64,000 nucleotides of DNA from Solirubrobacterales bacterium (GTDB lineage: Bacteria > Actinomycetota > Thermoleophilia > Solirubrobacterales > Solirubrobacteraceae), in contig DAIDJO010000026.1 in the NCBI GenBank assembly GCA_027451345.1, positions 1-64,000 of the forward strand, given 5' to 3'. Shown one piece after another: positions 18,703 through 28,590 of this stretch. The position numbers and the translations under genes are program-made. Within the stretch, counting starts at the first letter, position 1, and every line of letters begins with the position of its first letter. The notes under the pieces were generated by a model. The model worked only from the letters and a program-made list of their open reading frames with translations, searched no databases and was not told the DNA's origin.

Positions 18703-18763
18703 CACCGCTCGGGCGCGCAGGCGCTCACGCCACTCGGTCCCAGGCGCTCACGCCACTCGGTGA
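18693..18763. repeat. Tandem repeat, ~23-25-bp unit CAGGCGCTCACGCCACTCGGTCC, 3 copies
   Basis: Two near-identical copies at 18718 and 18741 and one diverged copy at 18693 that contains the MFS stop codon. Confidence 0.75.
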
Positions 18764-18928
18764 CGGTGACCGCCGAGGGCCCGGCGGCCGCGGCACCCGA
18801 CTCCGGACCTGCTCGCGCGGCTAACGAGCGCTTGCCGGCGTGTTGGGAGTCGATTAGGTTCACAGCAAATAAAGACGGTTGGCCCTAGCATCGCAGTCAA
18901 CTCTCTACGTATGGAGGAGGACGCCACA

Positions 18929-20599
18929 GTGCGTAACCATCTGAAGCGATCGACCTGGTCAGTGCTGCTGGCCGTGGTCGGCGTCGCTGCGATCGCCGCC
19001 GCGATCGCAGCAAACGCGGCGGCGAAGGCCAAGGCCCGCGCCGCCGCGAGCACCATCACCCTGCTGTCGGGCCCCGGCCCGCAGTCCCTCGACCCGGGCC
19101 TCGACTACACGACCCAGGGCTCCGAGATCAACTGGGAGGTCTACACCGGCCTCACCACGTACAAGCACGCGAACGGGATGGCCAGCACGGAGCTGCAGCC
19201 CGGCCTGGCGACCGCGCTCCCGAAGATCAGCGCCAACGGCAAGACCTACACCGTCACGCTGCGCAAGGGGCTGAAGTACTCCAACGGCGCCCCGGTGAAG
19301 GCGAGTGACTTCCTCTACACCGTCGAGCGCTCCCTCAGCATCCCGTGGGGCGGCTCCGCCACGTTCATGACGCCATACGTCGTGGGCGCCCAGGCGTACG
19401 CCACCCACAAGGCCAAGACGATCTCCGGCATCCAGGCCAACAACCGCACGGGCAAGATCGTCATCCATCTGACCCAGGCCTACGGCCCGTTCGCGAACGT
19501 GCTGGCCTTCCCGGCCTTTGGCCTGGTCGACCCGAAGACGGCCCCGAAGCCGTTCAAGGTGCAGGCGAGCAACCCGCCCGCCGGCGCCGGTCCCTACATG
19601 GTGACCAACATCAGCATCGGCAAGTCGTTCAACATCGTGCCGAACCCGAACTGGCACGGTCTTCCGGGCATCCCGAAGGCGACCGTTCCGTTCACCGAGC
19701 AGATCAACGCGAACGTGAACGCCAATGCGCTGTCGGTGCTGAAGAACAGCAACCAGGTCTTTGACTGGGCTGACACGATCCCGCCGGCCGATCTGGCCGC
19801 GGCAAAGGCCACCGGCCACTACAAGCTCGTCAACCTCGGCGGCTCGGTGTACTACTTCTTCCTGAACGCCAGCCGGCCTCCGTTCAACAACGAGCTGGCC
19901 CGTCAGGCGGTCGTCGCCGGCCTGAACCAGAGCGGCTTCTCCCGCCTGGGCTCCGGCACCCTGGCCCCGGGCTGCTTCTTCCTGCCGCCCGGCATCCCGG
20001 GTCACGGAACCGGCCCGTGCCCGATCGCCAAGAACCCGGCGACCGGGGACCTCGCCCTGGCCAAGAAGCTCCTGAAGCAGTCGGGACAGGCCAACACCCC
20101 CATCACGGTCTACGGCGAGGAGCGCTCGCCGCGGCTGCAGTGGGAGCAGGCCTACGTCCAGGAGCTCCAGCAGATCGGCTTCAAGCACGTCCAGCTGAAG
20201 GAGGTCGCGGACGCGAACTACTTCACCACCATCGGTGAGTCCAAGAAGGTCAACCCGCAGACGGGCTTCGCCGACTGGAACGAGGACTTCCCGAACCCGA
20301 TCGACTTCTACGGCGTTCTCCTGAATGGCAAGGCCATCCAGGCGACGAACAACGAGAACTTCGGGCAGACGAACGATCCGTACCTCAACAAGCAGATCGC
20401 CAAGCTCGGCGTGGTGCCGACGACGAAGCTGAACACGGTCGCCGGCCAGTGGCGGGCGCTCGAGCGTTACGTCGCCAAGCACGCGTACGCCGCGGTCTTC
20501 GGCTACCAGTCGTTCCCGTTCTTCACGTCCAAGAACGTGACCGTGAAGTTCACGAACGACATCTACGGTTGGGACCTGCTGGGGATCCAGGCGCACTAG
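18929..20599 (+). CDS. ABC transporter substrate-binding protein, family 5 (peptide/oligopeptide)
   Basis: N-terminal hydrophobic segment; GPGPQSLDPGLDYTTQGSEINWEVYTGL; LRKGLKYSNGAPVKASDFLYTVER. GTG start with GGAGG upstream. Confidence 0.88.
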   Translation: MRNHLKRSTWSVLLAVVGVAAIAAAIAANAAAKAKARAAASTITLLSGPGPQSLDPGLDYTTQGSEINWEVYTGLTTYKHANGMASTELQPGLATALPKISANGKTYTVTLRKGLKYSNGAPVKASDFLYTVERSLSIPWGGSATFMTPYVVGAQAYATHKAKTISGIQANNRTGKIVIHLTQAYGPFANVLAFPAFGLVDPKTAPKPFKVQASNPPAGAGPYMVTNISIGKSFNIVPNPNWHGLPGIPKATVPFTEQINANVNANALSVLKNSNQVFDWADTIPPADLAAAKATGHYKLVNLGGSVYYFFLNASRPPFNNELARQAVVAGLNQSGFSRLGSGTLAPGCFFLPPGIPGHGTGPCPIAKNPATGDLALAKKLLKQSGQANTPITVYGEERSPRLQWEQAYVQELQQIGFKHVQLKEVADANYFTTIGESKKVNPQTGFADWNEDFPNPIDFYGVLLNGKAIQATNNENFGQTNDPYLNKQIAKLGVVPTTKLNTVAGQWRALERYVAKHAYAAVFGYQSFPFFTSKNVTVKFTNDIYGWDLLGIQAH

Positions 20600-20630
20600 C
20601 GTCCACTCCCCGGTAGCTCGCAGTACCAAA

Positions 20631-20662
20631 GGGACGGGACAGGCAGTAGCCTGTCCCGTCCC
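20631..20662 (+). terminator. 13-bp perfect-stem hairpin between substrate-binding protein and permease genes (attenuator/partial terminator or mRNA stabiliser)
   Basis: GGGACGGGACAGG-CAGTAG-CCTGTCCCGTCCC followed by CGTTTAT. Confidence 0.65.
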
Positions 20663-20673
20663 CGTTTATCGCC

Positions 20674-21705
20674 ATGTCCTTTTCCGGAAGTGATATCCAG
20701 GCCGAGCTGGCCTTCGCCGCACAGTCCGCCCAGGGTGAAGAGCCCCCAGGGGAGCAGCCGGGCATCGGCCCGTATCGGCTCGCCTGGCGGCGCCTGCGCC
20801 GCAACCGGGTCGCGATGGTCTTCGGCGTCATCTTCATCCTCCTGGTGATCCTGTGCCTGCTGGCGCCGATCTACTCCCAGGACGTCGCCCACATCGGCCC
20901 CAACACCGGCAACCTCACCGGGCAGATCAAGGTCGGCGGAAAGCTCGAGTACGTCCTCAGTCTCCAGGGCATCCCGATCGGCCCGACGTGGGACATCCAC
21001 CATTACTTCCTCGGCGCCGACACCAACGGCCGTGACGTCGCGGTCCGCCTGCTCTACGGCGGACGCAGCTCGCTCTACATCGGCGTCGTCGCGATGCTGA
21101 TCACGATGGTGCTCGGCACCATGCTCGGCATCATCGCGGGCTACTTCCGCGGCTGGATCGACGCGGTCATCAGCCGGGTCAACGACCTGGTGTGGTCCTA
21201 CCCGGCGGTGCTGCTCGGGATCACGCTCGGCACCGTCCTCAACGTGCGCGGCCTGTGGATCTTCCACTCGACCACGTTGCTGACCACGGCGCTCGTCGTC
21301 GGCTTCGTCTACATCCCGTACGTCGTGCGCCCCATCCGCGCGCAGGTCCTCACGCTGCGCGAGCGCGAGTTCGTCGACGCCGCCCGCCAGCAGGGCCTGG
21401 GCAACATCCGCATCATGTTCGGCGAGATCCTCCCGAACGTCGCCTCGACGATCATCATCTTCGTTCCCCTGATGCTCGCCAACGCGATCCTGCTCGAGGC
21501 CGCGCTCAGCTTCCTCGGCGCCGGGGTGCAGGCACCGAACTCCTCGTGGGGCACGATGATCGGGGCCGGATTGCAGGTCTTCCCGGGAGCGTTCCACACG
21601 GTGCTCGCCCCGGGCGTGATGCTCGTGCTCGCGGTGATGTCGGTGAACATCTTCGGCGACGGCCTGCGCGATGCCCTCGACCCGCGCTCGAAGGCGGCGA
21701 TCTGA
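20674..21705 (+). CDS. Peptide ABC transporter permease, DppC-like
   Basis: GADTNGRDVAVRLLYGGRSSLYIGVVAML and EFVDAARQQGLGNIRIMFGEILPNV (EAA loop). Confidence 0.88.
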   Translation: MSFSGSDIQAELAFAAQSAQGEEPPGEQPGIGPYRLAWRRLRRNRVAMVFGVIFILLVILCLLAPIYSQDVAHIGPNTGNLTGQIKVGGKLEYVLSLQGIPIGPTWDIHHYFLGADTNGRDVAVRLLYGGRSSLYIGVVAMLITMVLGTMLGIIAGYFRGWIDAVISRVNDLVWSYPAVLLGITLGTVLNVRGLWIFHSTTLLTTALVVGFVYIPYVVRPIRAQVLTLREREFVDAARQQGLGNIRIMFGEILPNVASTIIIFVPLMLANAILLEAALSFLGAGVQAPNSSWGTMIGAGLQVFPGAFHTVLAPGVMLVLAVMSVNIFGDGLRDALDPRSKAAI

Positions 21706-22648
21706 TGGCCCGGTTCGTCACCCGCCGGTTGCTGACGATGCTGTTGATGCTCTTCGCGATCTCCGTCGTCACGTTCGTGCTGTTCATCGTCGCGCTGCCG
21801 GGCGGCAACCCGGCGGCGATGATCGCCGGCCGCCTGGCGAACCAGGCAGAGATCCACCTGATCAGCGTGCGCTACGGCTTCGACAAGCCGATCTACATCC
21901 AGTACGTCAACACGATGGCGAACATCTTCGACGGCAGCGCGTTCTCCTACCAGCAGGGGTTCAACGTGCTCTCCCAGCTCGGCGGCGACGCCCCGGCGAC
22001 GCTCTCGCTGGCGATCGGCGCCGGGATCCTGTGGCTGCTCTCGTCGATCGCCCTGGGCACGCTCGCCGCGATCCGCTCGGGCAAGTACACCGACCGGGTG
22101 CTGACGGTGCTCTCCATGGTCGGCGTGTCGCTGCCGCCGTTCCTGCTCGGATCGGTCCTCATCCAATACGTCGGCTACAAGGCGAGCCTGATCCCACTGG
22201 GAGGGTACGTCTCCATCACCCACCCGCTCCAGTGGCTCTGGCACATGCTGGCGCCGTGGTTCACGCTCTCGGTCCTCTTCATCGGCTTCTACTCGCGCGT
22301 GCTGCGCGGCTCGATCCTCGACGCGATGGGCGAGGACTACGTCCGGACCGCGCGAGCGAAGGGCCTCTCCGAGCGCAAGGTGCTCGTCAAGCACGTGCTG
22401 CGGATGAGCCTGCTGCCGATCATCTCGCTCTGGGGCCTGGACATCGCGCAGGTGATCGGCGGCGGAGCGATCCTCACCGAGACCGTCTTTGACCTCCACG
22501 GGATCGGCTGGCAGGCCGCCCAGTCGATCGGCAACTTCGACACGGTGACGCTGCTGACGATCGTGATGATCACGGCGCTCTCGGTCGTGGTCATCGGCGC
22601 GCTGATCGACATCCTCTACGCCGTGCTCGACCCGAGGATCAGGCTCAC

Positions 22649-22652
<4 letters not shown>
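21705..22652 (+). CDS. Peptide ABC transporter permease, DppB-like
   Basis: TGATG overlap; [59 protein letters not shown] loop. Confidence 0.88.
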
Positions 22653-23685
<1,033 letters not shown>

Positions 23686-23689
<4 letters not shown>

Positions 23690-24873
23690 GTGACGCCCCC
23701 ATCGGCGATCCGTCCCCGGTCGGCAATCCGTCCCCGGTCGGCGATCCGTCCCCGGTCGGCGATCCCGTCTCCCAGCCCCAGGCTCCGTCGCCCGCCCCCG
23801 CGAGCAACGGCGACAGGCGAGCCCTGATGGAGGTCAGGCACCTCCAGGTGCTCTTCCCGGTGAAGTCGGGCCTGATCATCGACCGCACGGTCGCCCACGT
23901 GCACGCCGTGGACGACGTCTCCTTCACCCTCACCGAGGGCGAGACGCTCGGCGTCGTGGGTGAGTCCGGCTGCGGCAAGACGACGCTGATCCGGACGCTC
24001 GTGCGGCTGATCGACGCCACCGGCGGGCAGATCAGGTTCCGCGACCGGGACATCACGCGGGCCTCGAGGCGCGCGATGCAGCCGATCCGGCGCGACGTGC
24101 AGATGGTCTTCCAGGACCCGCAGGCGTCGCTGAACCCGCGCAAGCGCATCAGCCAGATCCTCGCCACGCCGCTGAAGCTGCGCGGCGTCCCGAACGATCA
24201 GGTCGAAACGGAGAGCCGTCGGCTGCTCGAGCGCGTCGGCATGCGAGCCGAGCACCTCAGCCGGTTCCCGCACGAGTTCTCCGGCGGCCAGCGCCAGCGC
24301 ATCGGCATCGCCCGTGCGCTCGCCGTGAATCCGAAGCTGATCCTGCTCGACGAGCCGGTGTCGGCGCTCGACGTCTCGATCCAGGCGCAGGTGATCAACC
24401 TGCTCGACGAGCTCCAGGACGACCTGGGGCTGAGCTACGTCTTCGTGGCCCACGACCTGAGCGTCGTCCGCCACGTCTCGGACCGGATCGCGGTCATGTA
24501 CCTCGGCAAGATGATGGAGCTCTCGCCGTCCGAGGAGCTCTACACCAAGCCGATCCACCCGTACACCTCGGCGCTGCTCGCGGCCATCCCGATCCCCGAT
24601 CCGAAGGAGAACCGGGAGCGGACCCGCACCAAGGTCGTGGGCGAGGTGCCGAGCCCGATCGACCCTCCGGTGGGCTGCCGCTTCGCCGGCCGCTGCCCGC
24701 GGGCGACCGACATCTGCCGGGAGGTCGAGCCGCAGCTCACCGAGTACGCCGGGGGGCACGCGGCGGCCTGCCACCACCCCCAGAACGTGACCGCGCAGGA
24801 GATCGCCGCGGCCACGCGCTCGCCGCTCAGCCCGCTGCACTCGGGCGAGCAGATGCCGACCCACACGGCCTGA
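23686..24873 (+). CDS. Peptide ABC transporter ATP-binding protein, DppF-like, with Pro-rich repeat N-terminus
   Basis: [49 protein letters not shown]; starts [27 protein letters not shown]. Confidence 0.9.
23704..23769 (+). repeat. In-frame 18-bp tandem repeat GGCGATCCGTCCCCGGTC (3.6 copies) encoding GDPSPV
   Basis: Copies at 23704, 23722, 23740 and partial at 23758; single substitution in copy 2. Confidence 0.9.
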
Positions 24874-24940
24874 CGGCGCGGCGCACGGCTCGCGTCGGCT
24901 TGCGCCCCTCCGGCGCGGACGATTGGACTACGCTGGCGCC

Positions 24941-25915
24941 ATGCGTTACCCCGCGGAGTGGGAGCCGCACGAGCGGACGATCATGGGCTGGCCCTGCCGC
25001 CGGTCCCTCTGGGGGCCGATGCTCGAGTCGGCCCGGGCCGATTACGCCGAGGTGGCCAACGCCATCGCCGACTTCGAGGACGTCACGATGATCGCCGGCT
25101 CGCCGCAGGACGCCCGGGATGCGCGCGCGGCGTGCACGGGCCGTGTCGAGGTGGTGGAGCTGCCGATCGACGACTCGTGGCTGCGCGACAGCGGCCCGAT
25201 CTACGTCGTCGACGATTCGGGCGGCCGCGTCGCCGTGCATTTCGGCTTCAACGCCTGGGGCGAGAAGTTCTCACCGTGGGACCGGGACGCCGAGATCGGC
25301 GGGCTGATCGCGCGCGAGCTCGGCCACGAGGTCCGCCGAGCGCCGATGGTGCTCGAGGGCGGTTCCGTGCTCAGCGACGGCCGGGGCACGATCGTCACCA
25401 CCGAGCAGTGCCTGCTCTCCCCCAACCGCAACCCCTCGCTCTCCCGGGAGGCGATCGAGGAGCGGCTCGCCGAGTACCTCGGCGCCGAGCGGGTGGTCTG
25501 GCTCGGCCAGGGACTGGTCGAGGACCGTGACACCGACGGCCACGTCGACCTGATCGTCGCGCTGACGCCCGACGGTCGGGCGCTCGCCCAGACGGTACCG
25601 GCCGAGAACCCGAACCACGAGCGCTGCGCTGAGAACGTCCAGCGACTGAACGAGGCCGGAATCGCGACGATCGAGCTCTCCCACCTCCCCTACCGCGAGG
25701 TGGCCGGAGAGCGGGTCGCCGTCGGCTACCTGAATCTCTACATCTGCAACGGGGCGGTGATCGTCCCGACCGCCGCCGACGAGTACGACGAGGAGGCCAT
25801 GTCCATCATCGGTGACGCGTTCCCCGGACGGTCGATCGTGCCCGTCCCCGGCGCCACGATCGCCTACGGCGGCGGTGGCCCGCACTGCATCACCCAGCAG
25901 GTGCCGGCGACATGA
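24941..25915 (+). CDS. aguA: Agmatine deiminase
   Basis: MRYPAEWEPHERTIMGWP; DDSWLRDSGPIYVVD; DTDGHVDLIVAL; PGATIAYGGGGPHCITQQ. Confidence 0.92.
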   Translation: MRYPAEWEPHERTIMGWPCRRSLWGPMLESARADYAEVANAIADFEDVTMIAGSPQDARDARAACTGRVEVVELPIDDSWLRDSGPIYVVDDSGGRVAVHFGFNAWGEKFSPWDRDAEIGGLIARELGHEVRRAPMVLEGGSVLSDGRGTIVTTEQCLLSPNRNPSLSREAIEERLAEYLGAERVVWLGQGLVEDRDTDGHVDLIVALTPDGRALAQTVPAENPNHERCAENVQRLNEAGIATIELSHLPYREVAGERVAVGYLNLYICNGAVIVPTAADEYDEEAMSIIGDAFPGRSIVPVPGATIAYGGGGPHCITQQVPAT

Positions 25916-26907
25916 GCGACTACGTCGTCCGGCTCAGCGAGCAGATCCCGGAGTCCCTCGCCCGCACCCGTCCCGCTGAGCGGCCGCCCCTGCGGCTCGG
26001 CCTCGTCCAGCAGCGCTGGCACGCCGATCCGCTGACCCACGAGCGCATGCTGATGGAGGGGATCGTGCTCGCAGCCGAGCACGGCGCCCGGATCGTCTGC
26101 CTCCAGGAGCTGACGCTCTCCCCGTACTTCGCGATCACGCCGGACGGGGCGCAGGCGCTCGACGTCTACCCCGAGCCGCTCGAGGACGGCCAGACGATCA
26201 CCTTCGCCCGGCGCGCCGCCGCCGAGTCCGGCGCGCACGTTCACGCCTCGCTGTACGAGGCGGCCGACCGGGGGGACGGCCTGGGCTACAACACGGCGAT
26301 CCTGGTCGCACCCGACGGCACGCTCCTGCAGCGCACGCGCAAGCTCCACATCCCGATCACGGCCGGGTACTACGAGGACAAGTACTTCCGCCAGGGCCCG
26401 GCGAGCGGTGAGGGCGATCCCTTCCCGGTCGTCCGCCTGCCGCTCGAGGCATCCGCTTCAGCCGCCGGCGCCGGCCCGCTGGCCGGCGCCGCGGAGGCGC
26501 GCCTCGGTCTGCCGACGTGCTGGGACCAGTGGTTCCCCGAGCTCGCGCGCGCCTACTCCCTCGCCGGCGCGGAGGTCCTGATCTACCCGACCGCGATCGG
26601 CTCCGAGCCCGACCATCCGGAGTTCGACACCGAGCCCCTCTGGCAGCAGGTGATCGTCGGCAACGGCATCGCCAACGGGACGTTCATGGTCGCGGTCAAC
26701 CGCTTCGGCGTCGAGGGGCCGCTCACCTTCTACGGCTCGAGCTTCATCTCCGATCCGTACGGCCGCATCCTCGTCCAGGCGCCGCGGGACCGGCCGGCGG
26801 TGCTGGTGGCCGACCTCGACCTTGATCAGCGGCGGGACTGGCTCGAGCTGTTCCCGTTCCTCACCACGCGCCGGCCCGACGCCTACAGCTCACTGACCGA
26901 AACCTGA
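25912..26907 (+). CDS. aguB: N-carbamoylputrescine amidase (carbon-nitrogen hydrolase)
   Basis: CLQELTLSPYF, RKLHIPITAGYYEDKYFRQG, LGLPTCWDQWFPELARAYSLAGAEVLIYPTAIG; ATGA overlap with aguA. Confidence 0.88.
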   Translation: MSDYVVRLSEQIPESLARTRPAERPPLRLGLVQQRWHADPLTHERMLMEGIVLAAEHGARIVCLQELTLSPYFAITPDGAQALDVYPEPLEDGQTITFARRAAAESGAHVHASLYEAADRGDGLGYNTAILVAPDGTLLQRTRKLHIPITAGYYEDKYFRQGPASGEGDPFPVVRLPLEASASAAGAGPLAGAAEARLGLPTCWDQWFPELARAYSLAGAEVLIYPTAIGSEPDHPEFDTEPLWQQVIVGNGIANGTFMVAVNRFGVEGPLTFYGSSFISDPYGRILVQAPRDRPAVLVADLDLDQRRDWLELFPFLTTRRPDAYSSLTET

Positions 26908-26924
26908 TCGCACGCCCCACCGGG

Positions 26925-26958
26925 GGGCCGATTCCACACCGGGATGTGGAATCGGCCC
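26925..26958. terminator. Bidirectional intrinsic-terminator-like hairpin without U-tract
   Basis: Perfect 14-bp stem GGGCCGATTCCACA-CCGGGA-TGTGGAATCGGCCC between convergent genes. Confidence 0.75.
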
Positions 26959-26983
26959 ATCGGAGCCGCGCGCGGCGGGCGAC

Positions 26984-28486
26984 TCAGCGCTCGACGAAGT
27001 AGCTGCCGCTCCCCTGGCCCGAGGAGAAGTAGCGGCTGGTGATCGTCTTCTTGCGGGTGAAGAACTCGACGCCGTCGGCGCCGTGCGCGTGCAGGTCGCC
27101 GAGGAAGCTGTCCTTCCATCCGCTGAACGGGAAGAACGCCACCGGCGCGGCCACACCGATGTTGACCCCGATCATGCCGGCCTCCACCTCGTGGCGGTAG
27201 CGGCGCACCGACGCGCCGGACTCGGTGAAGATCGAGGTCCCGTTGCCGAACCGGCTCGAGTTGACGATGGCGATCGCCTCGTCCAGCGACTCCGCGTGGA
27301 TGAGGGTGAGCACCGGGCCGAACACCTCCTCGCGGGCGATCTCCATCTCGGGCGTGGCGCCGTCGATGATCGTCGGCCCGAGGAAGGCGCCGTCCGGGTT
27401 CACGCCGCGCAGGACGCGTCCGTCGAGGACGATCCGCGCGCCGTCGGCGACCGCTCGCTCGATGTACCCGGCGATGCGATCGCGCGCCTCGCAGGAGATG
27501 ACCGGCCCGAGCTCGGAGCGCTCGTCGATGCCGTCGCCGACGCGCAGCGCCTCGGCGGCTCGCGTCAGCGGCTCGAGCAGCTGCTGGTGGGCGTCCCCGA
27601 CCGTGACGACGACCGAGCCGGCCATGCAGCGCTGCCCGGCCGCCCCGAAGGCGGAGCCGATGATGCCCTCGACCGTCCGGTCGATCACCGCGTCCGGCAT
27701 CACGACCATGTGGTTCTTCGCGCCGCCGAGCGCCTGCACCCGCTTGCCCGTCCGCGCCGCGCGCTCGTAGACGAGCTTCGCCACCGGGGCGGAGCCGACG
27801 AAGGAGACGGCGTCGATGCCGGGATGGTCGAGGATGCCCTCCACGACCTCCCGGCCGCCGTTGACGAGGTTGACGACGCCCTCCGGGAGGCCGAGCGCGT
27901 CGATCTCCTCGAAGGCGAGCGCCTGGGTCATCGGCACCTGCTCGGAGGGCTTCAGCACGAACGTGTTCCCACAGGCGATGGCGAAGGGCAGGAACCAGAA
28001 CGGGACCATCGCCGGGAAGTTGAACGGCGCGATGGTCGCGCACACGCCGACCGGCTGACGCACCGTCTCCGCGTCGATGTTGCGCGAGACGTCCTCGAGG
28101 ATGCGGCCCTGCATCGTGGTCGGCACGGCACACGCGGCCTCGACCATCTCGATCATCCGCCCCACCTCGGCGCGCGCGTCCGCGATCGTCTTGCCCATCT
28201 CGAGCGTGACCGACCGGGCGAGCTCCTCGCTGCGCGCATTCAGCCGCTCGCGCAGCTCGAACAGCTTGCGCGCCCGGGCGATCACCGACACCGCGCGCCA
28301 CTCGGGCAGCGCCGCGCGTGCGGCCTGCACCGCGGCATCGAGGTCCTCTCGCCCGGACAGCGGGACGCGGGCGAGCGTGCCGCCCGTCGCCGGGTTGATG
28401 ACATCCAACTCGCCGGTGGCGGCCTGCGCGGGAACCCACCGGCCGGCGATGTAGTTGTCGAGGAGCCGAGTGGCGGTCGCGGTCAT
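26984..28486 (-). CDS. mmsA: CoA-acylating methylmalonate-semialdehyde dehydrogenase
   Basis: NYIAGRWV, TLEMGKTIADARAEVGRMIEMVEAACAVPTTMQG, APFNFPAMVPFWFLPFAIACGNTFVLKPSEQVP, GAAGQRCMA. Confidence 0.9.
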   Translation of the reverse strand: MTATATRLLDNYIAGRWVPAQAATGELDVINPATGGTLARVPLSGREDLDAAVQAARAALPEWRAVSVIARARKLFELRERLNARSEELARSVTLEMGKTIADARAEVGRMIEMVEAACAVPTTMQGRILEDVSRNIDAETVRQPVGVCATIAPFNFPAMVPFWFLPFAIACGNTFVLKPSEQVPMTQALAFEEIDALGLPEGVVNLVNGGREVVEGILDHPGIDAVSFVGSAPVAKLVYERAARTGKRVQALGGAKNHMVVMPDAVIDRTVEGIIGSAFGAAGQRCMAGSVVVTVGDAHQQLLEPLTRAAEALRVGDGIDERSELGPVISCEARDRIAGYIERAVADGARIVLDGRVLRGVNPDGAFLGPTIIDGATPEMEIAREEVFGPVLTLIHAESLDEAIAIVNSSRFGNGTSIFTESGASVRRYRHEVEAGMIGVNIGVAAPVAFFPFSGWKDSFLGDLHAHGADGVEFFTRKKTITSRYFSSGQGSGSYFVER

Positions 28487-28590
28487 TCGTATCGTGTCCT
28501 GGTTGCGTTGGTCGTCTGACGAATGATGGCACCGGCACGCTGCCGTCGGCGGCCAATTCGGGGCGCGGGACGTCGCCGGGTCGGCGTACG

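Noticed and set aside
23704-23769. Short regular repeats considered as a CRISPR-like array
   Set aside because: 18-bp units are directly adjacent with no spacers and lie in frame in a coding region; no cas genes.
27083-28519. 478-aa plus-strand ORF antisense to mmsA
   Set aside because: Shadow ORF; the minus strand has full aldehyde dehydrogenase motifs.
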